Below, in pieces: positions 29,701 through 41,800 of a DNA stretch of 64,000 nucleotides. The first letter of the stretch is position 1; each line of letters opens with the position of its first letter. The DNA is from Meandrina meandrites (lineage: Eukaryota > Cnidaria > Anthozoa > Scleractinia > Meandrinidae), in contig OY855909.1 in assembly GCA_963693305.1 (NCBI GenBank), positions 842,501-906,500 on the forward strand, written 5' to 3'. Under the pieces are notes generated by a model, which did not search any database, was not told the DNA's origin, and saw nothing but the letters and a program-made list of their open reading frames with translations. The translations under genes and the position numbers were made by a program.

Positions 29701-30669
29701 AGGTCTGCGCTCTTTTTTACCGATCGTATATGTTCGCGAAATCTGTCTCCTCGGCGTCTTCACGTTTCACCAATGGAATGCATTAAGACAGGAAATGATA
29801 TTTTGCGAGTTGCGTAGTTAAACCTATGCCGCATTGTTGTAAAGACGACAGGAACCTTCTTTGTGGCCGACCAAGCTGCACTACCTGCCCGCGTGGGGGG
29901 GTCAACGAACAATACGGCATACCTGCACAACAGGCTCATTGTGTCGATAATAGTTGTATTACTTCCTTTACTCGTTCTGCCGACAAATATAGCAAAGATA
30001 TCGGCAAAACAACATACTTTGACAGAGTTTTTATTTGGTTCACTTAAATATAGATGTAAAATATACTCTGTAATCCTAGTTTTCAGGCCGAGATCTCTCC
30101 CTGAAACGTATATTGTAATAAGTTTCAAAATACACAACATCCATTAAGATACGTCAATATATGGGACCTTAAAAACTAGATTGGTAACGATTTACTTATT
30201 ATCCATGTATCTTGGATTCCTAAAATGCAATAGAGACAGAACTGTGAGTATTATATGACCAGGCCTTTAAAAGAAAGAATAGTCCGCTGTATGGGTTTTG
30301 CTTGCCTGACGCCTTGCATGCAGCTGTCATACACTAGTTTGTGGTGGCAGAGTGCTTGTTTTAGTTATATACCAGGGATTCACGTATAAATGGACTGCTG
30401 CATCAGTGTATAGTTAAGTATTTCCAATATGCAGCTAGGAGAAAGCCTGTCGATGTTAAATCGACATAAATGGATTTCCTGATCCGGAATTTAATATCAA
30501 CTCGATCGACTTTCCTTCAGGTCTGGAAACAAGTGGAACAACAGGAAAAAAAGGATAGCAAAATGAAAGCAAAAGGAAAAATCGATTTTACAGTACATGT
30601 GGCATCATCCATGCACCGCTTTACAGAGTAATTAGAGATTTTGCCGGCGATTATATGTTTCACAACTAC

Positions 30670-31295
30670 TTACTTTTTTTGCCATTCTTCACAGATTTCC
30701 AGCAAGGTTTTTTTGCGTTTTGGTTTCGAACGCTTTTGGCATCTGTAAAGAGATGTGTAAAGAAAAGAACATAGAAATACAACAAACCGTTCAATAATGG
30801 TAATGAGTTTATAGCAAAGGAAAAAAAATTTGAACCACAACATATATAGCTGAAGATTTGATTAGACAGACGAGCAGTTTTGCTTTGTTGCCTGAGAAAA
30901 GCATCAACGACGCTGAAACAAACTTTAACAACAGCGCGTGCTAGTACTATAATGGCTGAAAAGTGGAAAAGGAACTGAAGATGTAAAGTTCTTAATTACC
31001 TAGAAGCACACACGTCTTTATCCTTGAGCTCTTTCTTTCCAGACCGAACATTCTTTGTTTGTCCCTCGGGACTCATTCGTACTCTTCCTCCAGCCAAGCT
31101 GAATTCTCCCATCATCTGGTGAACTAACGCTTTTGTTTGTTCAATCTCGCTCAGCAAACCTTCGATTCGATCAAGCGCGTTCATGGCAGTCGTGAAAAAG
31201 CGAATGCCATTTTGTATCCCGCCCGCCGTCAGAGGTCTGGATTTAAGTTTAAATTCCGCCGGAATCTCTTCTTCGTCGTATTTATGTTTGTTCAT
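30670..31295 (-). CDS. Small two-exon protein, function unknown
   Basis: Exon 1 (31295-31000) starts MNKHKYDEEEIPAEF and exon 2 (30742-30670) ends in EICEEWQKK and a TAA. The junction AG/A makes an Arg codon and both sites are canonical (GTAATT donor, TTTACAG acceptor). The product is 122 residues: an acidic start, a helical middle (ALDRIEGLLSEIEQTKALVH) that could be a short coiled coil, and a very basic lysine/arginine-rich end suggestive of nucleic-acid or nuclear targeting. I do not recognise the family. The upstream TTG of the same frame was rejected in favour of the ATG. It is head-to-head with the F-box gene. Confidence 0.6.
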
Positions 31296-32090
31296 TTTTC
31301 CGTTCGAATAAAACAAGTCTACAGCTGTATAAAGTATAATGTAATTAGTGAAATATCCATGGAGACCGCTAGAACGTCACAAAAGATTAATTGATACTGA
31401 CTTCTAAAATCATTTTAGCTTCGAGTTTCACTGAATTAATAAGTCTAATAAAGTTGAGCAGCAAGATCAGATCTAGCTAGATAAACAGATTTTTATGCTG
31501 TATCCTTGACTCAAACCACAGTTGGACAAATGGGTCGGACTGGGTTGGGGCGACAGTTTCTTCAACCACTGTGGAGGTCTGTGATGTCCGCTGTGCGGGT
31601 TACAAATGAGCGTAGTTTGAGCTATCTTGCTGAAAGTAGGCGAAACTTTCTCCTGCTGCTAGTGCTTGAGTAAAACGCTCAACAATGCAGGTTTATTTCA
31701 CTTTTCAGTGGGGAGCCGCTTGCATAGTACCGACAGCAAAAGGAACTAAATTTGCATTACCAAACGTTTTCCGGCCAGTAGATAGTAGACGCCATTTAGG
31801 GCATACATGTCCTTTATGGAAATTAGAGAAATAAGAAACGTTAAGACATGCGCATGCAAATCAAGGACTGATAACCGTTTCCCTCCATTAATACTTCTTC
31901 ACTCTAAACAAACTGGTCGAAAAACACATTATTACAGCTTTAAAGGAAACCTCTTCCGCGTACGCTGGGCAGCGAAACGGCCTTTACATCGCGCGAAGAA
32001 CAAAAAATCCCGCGCGCAAATCGAATGTGACCTCACAACGCTGAATAGCGTCACAATCAAACGCATTCGAGCGAAAAAACAAAAACCAAA
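31296..32090. promoter_or_regulatory. Shared divergent promoter region
   Basis: About 800 bp separate the two divergently transcribed start codons (minus-strand gene at 31295, F-box gene at 32091). No coding exon was recognised in between, so both promoters and 5' UTRs must lie here. No TATA box was convincingly identified. Confidence 0.5.
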
Positions 32091-33819
32091 ATGTCGGAAA
32101 CTAGCGATCGTGCGCAATCATTTCTGCCCTATGTTCCCGAGATAGTGGACATGATATTGAGATATCTCCCAGCTAGGGAGCTGCGGACAACAGCGAGAGT
32201 CAGCAGGATGTGGAGGCATATTTCCATGCAGATTCTTCATACCCGTACAACCTGGACCGTGCATTACCTGGCTGACAAGCTGATCACCGGCAACGAAATC
32301 GATAACATCATCGAGAACATGTACACGGAACCACGAATGGTCATTCAGTTAAGCCACCGCGAAATCTGGTTCACAAGAAGAGAGCCTCGAAGGCGCAGGA
32401 ACGAAGAACGGCAGCTGGTGCGATCCGTGTTTAATTTATTTTCCAAGCTGCCGCCCGGATGCGTCACGCTAGGCTGTACCACTGAGCGTATAGTGTTCCA
32501 ACAACCCATTGACGAGTTTACTCCTGATCATATTCATCATCTTAAAACCGGTCATGCCTTCATGTGCGCGCCTTATATGCCAGGTGTAGATTATCACCAT
32601 GTTTATATCCGAACACCAAGACCACCCCCGGAAAGTAGCTGGTGTGACATGTTCGATTTACCTGCCAGCCGTCCGGTGAAGTTAGTTATCCTGATAGCCT
32701 TGTCGGCGAGTAGAGATTTTATACCTTTCATAGCCTCAGGTAATTTGTTAAAACCTATCTATGCGAACTACTTGAATCAAGTACAGTGGAACCCCGCCTT
32801 ACGGCCACCTCGTTAATACGGCCACCTCGTTATTACGGCCACTTTTTTTTGTCCCGGCAAAATGGCCATACATTTTCTTATAATAAAACCCCGTTAATGC
32901 GGCCACCCCGTTAATACGGCCAACGGCCACATTCAGAAATCTCAAACTATACAATCTTTTATAATATTACCCCGCTAATACGGCCACTCGAACCAAATAC
33001 CCATTAATAATTGACCAAACGAAACAAATACAGTACTTGAGAAACAATATCGAATGATATTATTATATTCAAAACGCCCGTGGATCTCTTTGAGCTTTTC
33101 TCCTCTTTGTGAACATCTCTTACAGAAAGATTGTTATCAAGGTCTAATAGATTTGTTAGCATTTTGATGTGGCTCTGTTCAATTGTGATATGTATCTGTC
33201 AAGACGTCACTTGAAGTAGACCAGTCATGAAATTTGACCCCACCCCGTTTATACGGCCACCCCGTTAATACGGCCAAATTTCCATGGCCCGTTGGTGGTC
33301 GTATTAACGGGGTTCCACTGTACCCAAACGTTATTGTTCTTTGTTTACGTTACAGGAATCCGTGAAACATACGGAGAACAAGTGATTGTTTTCGGAGGAG
33401 TTGGGCACGACCGTCTGTTCATTGATGGACTGGTAAAGAGAGCGAGAGTTGTCGCGGTATTTATCTCTGGTCAACCATTCCGGGCATGCGCTGGACTTTT
33501 AAATAACGGGAACAACGCTGACTTTTACTCGCCAGCTCATCAACTCATTGAAGATGCAAGCAAAGATGGTTTCACACCCAAATTTTCGCTCCTCTTCACA
33601 TCACGGTTCGTTCACAAAGGCCAAGCCTTCTATTCTAGTTCGCAAACGGCATTTAAAGAAGGTTTTACTAATACTCCTATGCTTGGATTTTACTCGTACG
33701 GCGAGTACTGCTTAACTGAAAGGGACGTCGGAGTAACAAGAATCAATGATTTCAAGAGACTCATGAGATATAACTCGGCCATTTATTGCGTATGCTCGTA
33801 CAGAAACGAACCGCAATAG
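32091..33819 (+). CDS. F-box protein with FIST-C-like domain, FBXO22-like
   Basis: Exon 1 is 32091-32739 and exon 2 is 33356-33819. The join G/GA makes a Gly codon with a GTAATT donor and a TTACAG acceptor. The product is 370 residues; FBXO22 of vertebrates is about 400. Residues 12-50 form an F-box (YVPEIVDMILRYLPARELRT... SRMWRHI), the SKP1-binding module of SCF ubiquitin ligases. The C-terminal half contains VFGGVGHDRL and TPMLGFYSYGEYCL, similar to the FIST-C region of FBXO22 (PLFGFFGNGEIG). Inference: a substrate adaptor in an SCF ligase, in nucleus or cytoplasm. The single intron contains a MITE. A possible polyadenylation signal AATAAA is at 34062. Confidence 0.85.
32784..33320. mobile_element. 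Pogo-like MITE in the F-box gene intron
   Basis: The ends are inverted: CAGTGGAACCCCG at 32784 and CGGGGTTCCACTG at 33308-33320, each flanked by TA (32782-32783 and 33321-33322), the target duplication expected for Tc1/pogo elements. Subterminal TACGGCCAC motifs recur many times near both ends in both orientations. No transposase. The element makes up most of the 616-bp intron. Confidence 0.85.
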
Positions 33820-34277
33820 AAATTTTTAAATTCTAGATCTCGTTAACTAGGTGGAATCTCAAAAGTAGTTTAACTTTAAAAATAATAACATAACATTTTA
33901 AGTCTACTCCTACGGTTTTGAGTTATCTCAGTGCACGAAAGTTGTTACAAAGTACTCGTCGTTCTTGAAGTATATTAAAAAGCTACGTACTTTGCACAGA
34001 AATTCTCAGCTCTCTGGTTTTGAAGATTTTGCTGTTTATCTCGTTTCCATGTCTATAATATAATAAAAATAAGTCATAACAGATATTTAGTTCCTTTTTT
34101 TTTTCAAAATATTCTCATGAATACTGTGTATTAAAAGTGAATGAACAGCTGGATTACACAGCGTTTTCACGCATTCACTATACTCGCAAAAGAGGCTTTA
34201 GCCAATCCGGTACAAGAGCAAAACCAATAACCGTGATTTCGCTTGAGCGACGGTTTTCCACGTACGCTTGCACAGAA

Positions 34278-34511
34278 TAGAGAGGTTAAGCATGACGTTT
34301 ACGGCAAACGGCAAACGGCAAAAATAGTTCTGATTTTGCTCACTTTTTCGTTAGCACTTAAATAAAGCCAGTCGAAAAATAGGAAAAAAATCCTTTAATC
34401 ACAGTAAATGCAAACAATTTCCCTAAATTGTACAAACGGCTAAAATCAGACACCAAAAGTTCGATTTTTGCCGTTTGCCGTTTGCCGTAAACGTCATGCT
34501 TAACCTCTCTA
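34278..34511. mobile_element. TIR element with GGCAAAC repeats
   Basis: Inverted arms of about 48 bp: TAGAGAGGTTAAGCATGACG at the left and its complement at 34492-34511, with inner tandem GGCAAAC units. The spacer is about 140 bp. Another stretch of three TTTGCCG units occurs at 37703-37723, probably from a related element. Confidence 0.8.
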
Positions 34512-34827
34512 GGTTTACCTCAGCATCTGATTGGCTTATACAATGTTTGGCACCTTGATGTCTGATTCGTTTGCGCAATTTTCCCCGCGCTTAATCTTTA
34601 GTTGTTATTAGTATAAAACGGTTTTACACGTATATGTAAGGCCGTCAACCTTGACGGCCTCACGAATATTTCCACTACAATAGCTTCTGGTGAAAAAAAA
34701 AAATACAACAGAGTACAGTTTGAAAGATCGGCTAAAACTTGTTAGTGATGTTACACTGTAAAATAGGACACCTTCACAGTTTAGAGGCATGGATAAATAA
34801 GATGCTGCACCATTTTGCTGATTTGAC

Positions 34828-35162
34828 TTAAGGTGGCTGGCTACCGTTTCCAACACTTTCCAAGACTTAGATTTCGATTGGTCATTATAACCACTCTTAA
34901 TCAGTTGATGCTACAATCATGGTGTGAAACAAATGATTAGTGATTGGTGAACACGTTGTTGTCTTTTTCATTACACAATATGTTACCATAGCAACACTAC
35001 AACCTGTTAAAAACACCCTTAATTTTAGCTTTAAGTGCTTCTAACTCAAAAACGAGCCGGGTGACCCCCATTTTTTATTACGAAATTTTGATCAGCAAGA
35101 CAAGATGCAACTTTCTGCAAAGTTTTAAAAAAATCTGCACATGGGGTTCAGAGCCACCTTAA
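34828..35162 (+). mobile_element. TTAA-flanked MITE, copy 1 (335 bp)
   Basis: It starts TTAAGGTGGC and ends GAGCCACCTTAA. TTAA at both ends is the insertion signature of piggyBac-type transposons. It shares its interior in inverted form with copy 2. There is no ORF. Confidence 0.75.
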
Positions 35163-35174
35163 ATTTTCGTAAAT

Positions 35175-35509
35175 TTAAGGTGGCTCTGAACCCCATGTGC
35201 AGATTTTTTAAAAACTTTGCAGAAAGTTGCATCTTGTACTGTTGATTACAATTCGATAATAAAAAATGGGGGTCACCGGACTTGTTTTCGAGTTATAAGC
35301 ACTTAAAGCTAGAATTAAGGCTGTTTTTAACAGGTTATACTGTTGCTATGGTAACTTGCAATGTCCAAAAAATAGCCATTACTTGTTTACCGGCCATTGG
35401 GCATCTGTTTGATACCATAATTGTTGGGTCAACTGAAAAAGACTTTTGGCATTGATCCGTCAAAATTGAGGTGTTGAAAAATGCAGGAAACTGTTCTGAG
35501 CCACCTTAA
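35175..35509 (-). mobile_element. TTAA-flanked MITE, copy 2 (335 bp), inverted
   Basis: Same length as copy 1 and in the opposite orientation, separated from it by only 12 bp. Together they form a 682-bp inverted repeat centred at about 35168, with near-perfect pairing close to the centre and more divergence outside. Confidence 0.75.
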
Positions 35510-35527
35510 TATACCGGTAATTTGAAA

Positions 35528-35640
35528 TACAGTCATCGTCGACACCGGCTCCTACTGTCCACCTAAGAGAGGCGTCCGTCTTATAGGAAGTTTAGTTACA
35601 GTAAAAATAGAGTTGTCCGTTAAGAGAAAGTTGACTGTAA
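35528..35640. repeat. Pogo-like repeat copy, 3' of the TTLL gene
   Basis: Shares the GTCCGTCTTATAGGAAGT block with the copy at 16.5 kb. The ends TACAGTCA and TGACTGTA are an imperfect inverted pair. Confidence 0.5.
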
Positions 35641-35864
35641 AGGAATTCATTCCCAATGCCACTCTGCGAACAGACACCATCTTTGAAAGGTGTGTGGCAC
35701 TTCCCACATATCGAAACAATCCTTTATAACGAGGTATAATTACATTTGGCACAAGTATAGCCTGAAGCTATAGTTCTAACGATGGGCATAGAACAATAAA
35801 TATAAAAAAGGTAATTATTGATTCAATTAAATCTTCACTAAAGAGAATAACAAAAACTAACAAG

Positions 35865-38800
35865 TTAAGCACACCACGACATATGATGTAGACACATGGC
35901 TTTAAACCACTGCAACATCAGTTGATTGGTAGAACTGAGGCTTAATGCAGGACTCTCCTTTTTCACTTCTCCTGCGTGAGTCTGTAAATAAAAAAAAAAT
36001 AATAATGAAAATGATGAACACACAATAGAGGGCTGCAGTGGACAGGTTAAACGATCACTACTGACCAAAGCAGGAGGGTAAATCCTGCGGAAGTTTCCTC
36101 TGTGGGTGTGTTCTAAATATGCTGCTTTGATAAAGTCACGTTCATTCTCTCGTAGACAAGGATAGCAAAGGCGGCAGATCTATGGGAACCACAATCAAAT
36201 ATTAATATGTCAAGTATGTGTAAGCAGTTGTATTCATGTTAACGAGAAAACAATCATGGCTAATTCAAGAGACATGAAGGGCCTGAAAACAATTGGTCCA
36301 TATAAATAAACAAACAAACAAACAGACAAGCAAAAACAACAGCAACTATTGGTACAACAGCTGACTCGTTGTATCAAAATGGAGACTTCACCCAAATAAC
36401 ACGGTGAATTCCACAGGAAACCCACCTCGCTACAAGCCTTATTACATTCTTTACTTGCACAGGTATCGTATAACACTTGGATGTCTTGGTCGCTTACTAA
36501 CATGTCTTTCTCAGATGGGGAACTGAACAAAAGAAAAAGAGCCGTTTTTGAGTCTTGCACATCATTTATTAAATAAAAATATTAAATACTCTCTCTCTTA
36601 CCTATACTTCAAACTGTGGTCCAGTTTAGTGGCTACTCCCACCAACCCGAGAAGGTTGAATACAACCTGATGGGACCAAACAGTGACATACATTAGTTTT
36701 TAGCTTAATGTATATACAAGATAAATCAGAAGCTTCTGGCGCTAGAATTAAACAGCTGAGTTCCGAGTGTAAGTTTTTTAGCTTAATGTATAGACAAGAT
36801 AAATCAGACGCTTCTGGCGCTAGAATTAAACAGCTGAGTTCCGAGTGTAAGTTTTTTAGCTTAATGTATAGACAAGTTTAATCAGAAGCTTCTGGCGCTA
36901 GAATTAAACAGTTGAGTTCCGAGTGTATTTTTTTTAGCTAATGTATAGACAAGATAAATCAGAAGCTTCTGGCGCTAGAATTAAGCAGCTGAGTTCCGAG
37001 TGTAAGTTTTTTAGCTTAATGTATAGACAGGATAAATCAGACGCTTCTGGTGCTAAAATTAAACAACTGAGTTCCGAGTGTAAGTTTTTTAGCTTAATGT
37101 ATATACAGGATAAATCAGAAGCTTCTGGCGCTAGAATTAAACAACTGAGTTCCGAGTGTAAGTTTTTTAGCTTAATGTAGACAAGATAAATCAGACGCTT
37201 CTGGAGCCGAGTTCCGAGTGTTAGCTTCTGACCTTGGTCACACGCTTAGCAATATTGCTGACTCTTCCCTTCCCCTATTTCCTGTTTTTGCAATTTGTTC
37301 ATTGAATGGTAAAACTCTGGTGTTTGTGGCCAGAGGCATCTTGGCAATGGTTTGTCAAAACACTATTTCTATTCAAAGGGACGAGAAAGGAAAGTCGAGT
37401 TGTTCACAGTTCATAAGTCATCTTTTAAATGGATCGAGGGAATAGTTTACTATCTTCGTCAGAAATTGAAACACTTTGAATCCGCTGATGAAAGTCATCA
37501 AGCGCCGTTCTTAAAATAATTCACACGTTTCCTTGCCACAGAAAATAGAAATTTCAACTAGCAGTTTTCTCAGTCGAGACCTAGACCCGGCATCTTCTTT
37601 ATCTTACATGGCTACCAAGGAACGTCATCACCTGAGCTGTGTTAACATATCACTGGAGCAAATAAATAAGAATAACAACAACAACAATAGATCACAGCAA
37701 ATTTTGCCGTTTGCCGTTTGCCGTTTATACGCCGGAGTAGTTTCGTGTTTGTAAATAAGTAAATTATTTTCTATTTTTCTGATGGTTTTATTCAATTAGA
37801 GAGGGGTAAACAGAATCAGCAGCATTCTGACATATACTGCTATCACACTCACTTACCTGCTCGTACATCAGTTTATTATCAGAGTGCGCAGCTGACGACA
37901 AATTCGGAGACATGTTCACCTACAAAGTTACAAAGCTACAACTTCAGGATGTTTATTCTAACCAACATTCTGATTGACTATTACGCTAAACATATTCAAA
38001 AGAAAACATCTTTTTTCCCTTTTGCAAATAAAGTTATTAATTAATTTATCTAGTAGAACCTTAGTTTAACTGGGAAGACAACATAACCATGTTAAGCATT
38101 CTAGTTTCTTTTCGGTCTTCCCGCCGCAGTAACTTATTCTACTCTATCCTGTTTGTACATATAATTCCTTTGTGCGGCAGAAAAAAAAAAGAACAATAAG
38201 AAAAATACGAATAGCAAAAATAGTTAACAAAAATAGCAGCAAGGAGGACAAATAAAAAATCAGTTAGATGTACCTCCATGAGCCATACGTTCAAATCCGC
38301 GTCCAAAATAAAATCAAAACGCACCATTTCAAAGAAGTTTCTAAAAAGAGTAGATAAAATAACAATTATAACGAAAAAAATGCTATACAAAGGTAAGTAT
38401 CCAGCAGGTTTCTCGCGTAGCTATAGCTTTTAAAGAAAGCCACGCTCCTCTTAGTGTTCGTCCTACTATAACAAGGGGACGTGTGTATGTACTGGAGGAG
38501 GAGTCTGAACATTTAAACATTACCGAGCTTGACGCTACAGTACAACACCAACAATTTTGTCTCCATAATATGTGTTTGATTATGATAATGTTACACCAGA
38601 AAGATGGATAAAGAAATTATCAGATGGAATTTAAGAAATTAGTTATAAGTAGATTTTACCTTAAAAAAAACTTTGGGTGGGGGGGGGGGGGGGGGGGGAA
38701 GGTGGGAAGTTAAGGAAAGGCTTATTTAAACCAGCCAGGCTTTAGCTTCAACGAAGTCCTCAAATTGTTCTTTGACCACCTCTGCTAAATAATAGATGAA

Positions 38801-41800
38801 TTGTTAGTCTTGTAGTCACAAACAAGGTCTTCATAATGCAAAAAAAAAATGTTTCCTAATGGCGATAAATTTTAGGAGTAGAGCATTTCAGTAACAAGCT
38901 AAGTAGTTGATTGATCTGCAACACTTGTTGTACAAAGACAACATGCAGTTATTGTGATCCACAAATAAATCTTACCTTGTGGATTTGTAGTGCGAGGATG
39001 CACTTATCATGTCAGGCTCCTTTCTCAAATAAACCTGAAAATAAAATACGTGCATGTTTATGGATTTACATTACGAGACCCAGTGTGTACATATGTATTT
39101 TAAAGTAAAAACACTTCTGATTCCCATTAGTCATAGTTTTTCCATTTATTTAAAGTGAACTTCAAGTGACTTGCAAGACTAATCATGTGTTTGTTTTATT
39201 TTTTTCCTTTAGTTGTGCTCAGTTATTGGTTAATAGAATTCATGTTCTGGCCAATCAGAGCCAAGATATTGTGATTGATTTGGCTCACATGTCACACTTG
39301 TCAGGCGTGAGCGTGATTTGACACAGGTTCAATTAATCAAGAGACCACATGAAATTTGAAGTAATAATAAAATATATTGCCTTAAGGTGGCTCGATAGTC
39401 AAGTAAATATATAGAAATCCAAAGATTTTGCTTAAAACTTGAGGGGAGGGGGGGTATTTAAAGGCTCTGTTTTCTGCAAATGTTTTGGTAGAGGGACTGG
39501 GTCTGGCATGCATATTTAATGTCTGATGGCAGCTGGTCACGTGACCTTACTCGGCTCATTTGAATTAACTTTCTCTTCGGCAGAATCGTGTGGTACATTA
39601 ATGCAATTTGGGGCAAAAATTGCCCCAAATTTCATTGTTTTGGGACATTTGCTGGTGCCGGAGCTCATCATCAAGGGCTGAGATGGCTTAAACCTTGCCA
39701 ATTCCAAAGAACTGTTTATTGGCACCGTGAATGTGACAAACTTCGACCAGATGCTCAATCACAGTTACTGGCAGTTTGTTGTTCATGGACAAGGGGCCGT
39801 AAAAGCAAATGAGCCCATCTCACCAGGCTTCAACTGGCAAATATGGAAGTTTCAATCAATGATGAAAGTGACTGGGAAACTTTTAGTGTGTTATTGAAGC
39901 CTGGTCAGAGACTTATAAAAAAATATCAAATTGGTTTGAGGTAGGTCTTTCCCGCTCAAAGAACACTCGAATTTCCCAGGATGCAATGCGGTCAGATTCC
40001 TGCTAGTTGGCTGCTTGGTTGAGGTTGCTGACAAGAAGGAGCTATTTAAAGGAGAAGTTCACTCCAGAATGGCCATTTATTTTCTTTACGCCAATAAAAC
40101 GTTTATACAAAAATATGTTATTCACCAAAATTTCAGCTTCCAACGAGCGCTAAATCCCTACGAAATCTTTCTCTAAAGTAGCCCAAAATTGGACAACTGA
40201 ACGCCGCCATCTTGGAGCTAGTAATGTATGCGTGACGTCAAAGAGTTCAGCCTGAAGTTTAGCGGGAAAATTTAAATACTCGAAAGTCCTTGTTTCTTTG
40301 TGGTGGCTTTTGTATGTCAAAATGCCTGTTTGTGCAGCTCCATGTTTCTCAAACAGAGCTCCAAGAGGTACAAAAAAACCTTTCAGCTTTTCTTTCCTTT
40401 CAGACAGGCATTTTGACAAACAAAACCACTTCAAAGAAACAAGCAGTTTGAAGTATTTAAATTTTCCCGCTAAACTTCAGGCTGAACTCTTTGACGTCAC
40501 GCATACATTACTAGCTCCAAGATGGCGGCGTTCAGTTGTCCAATTTTGGGCTACTTTAGAGAAAGATTTCGTAGGGATTTAGCGCTCGTTGGAAGCTGAA
40601 ATTTTGGTGAATAACATATTTTTGTATAAACTTTTTATTGGCGTAAAGAAAATAAATGGCCATTCTGGAGTGAACTTCTCCTTTAAGCTGTTGCTTGACC
40701 TTTTTGGCCGAACTTTCCATTTGAGTTGGAAGCAGAAGAGTTGTTTTGTAATGTTTGCCCTGTGATTAAACGACTGAGTTAATGAAGGATGTGTCCAGAC
40801 TGTTTGCTTGTGAGGTAAGATTTGCATGAAATCCATGTATTGTTTTGCAACTGGTATGTATAGTTTTTCTGCAATATGTATTGTCTACATTTTCGGAGAA
40901 AAAGCACAGTGCTGCCATCTATTTTCCTCCATTGTTTCAGTGCAAAAGAAATGCTTCTGCACTAGAATTTCTTACAGAAATGATAAGACCTAGCCCTGGG
41001 AATTTTTTTCTCAACCCTATGCAGTTTTGAATGTTCACACCTGCATGGAAAAGGTAAATAGGGAAATTTTTATTTTTCCATGCTTTTAACATTTCCAGCT
41101 TTCTGCAGCTCAGGCTGAAGGTTGATGAACACTCTATGCAATGAACTAAAATAATGCTTATCTGGCAAATTCTTTTGCTACAGCAGGCAAAACACTGGTG
41201 CTGGGTGTTGGCCAGAAATGCCTGTTTTTTCAAATTGCAACTTTCCAGATTTTTTTCTCTGAGTGTATTGAATGCCAGCCAACCATTTTACTTCATTGCA
41301 CAGACCACTGTAAACTTAATCTGTAAAAAATGGTTTCTTCCCTGAGTGACTTAGTGTTTTTTCTCAGTTATCGTTACAAGAAAAGCACCCTCTGAGACAC
41401 CATACAAAAGCTTGTACTGTTACCATGGCAACAAGACACCCAAACATCATTGTGTTTGTCATCATTCATGGCAACTAGTGTCATGATGTTGACTTTGTCT
41501 GATTAAGTAGCATTTTCAAGTCAAAGGCTTTTTTGACTATCGAGCCACCTTAAATAAGAAGGATGTTTAAAGGCATTACCTCAGCAATGGCCTTGTAAAG
41601 ATCATTCCACATCTTATCTACATCTTTACCTGTAAGAAAAAAGCTTCATCCATTCGGCCTCTATTGAATTAAATTAAAATACTCTACTCTGCTTAAAAAT
41701 CTCCTTAGTTTACAGCTCAGATTAGACTTGCCACATGCTTGCGGTAAGCATTTCCACATCACATTACTTGGCAGAAATCCTGGCATCAGCACTTATAATC

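Larger units (their letters stand above)
24054..30669. other. Gene-poor repeat-rich region
   Basis: No exon with domain support was found in this 6.6 kb. It holds three AAT/ATT arrays, a 184-bp palindrome, a small foldback at 29364-29428 and short ORFs without known domains. The ORFs at 29490-30147 on both strands overlap and have no supporting features. Confidence 0.5.

Noticed and set aside
29490..30147. Overlapping ORFs of 73-126 codons on both strands
   Set aside because: No domain, no splice context and mutual overlap; probably repeat-derived.
40150..40582. Two proteins with identical 41-residue C-termini on opposite strands
   Set aside because: Caused by the mirror symmetry of the nested foldback element, not by real genes.
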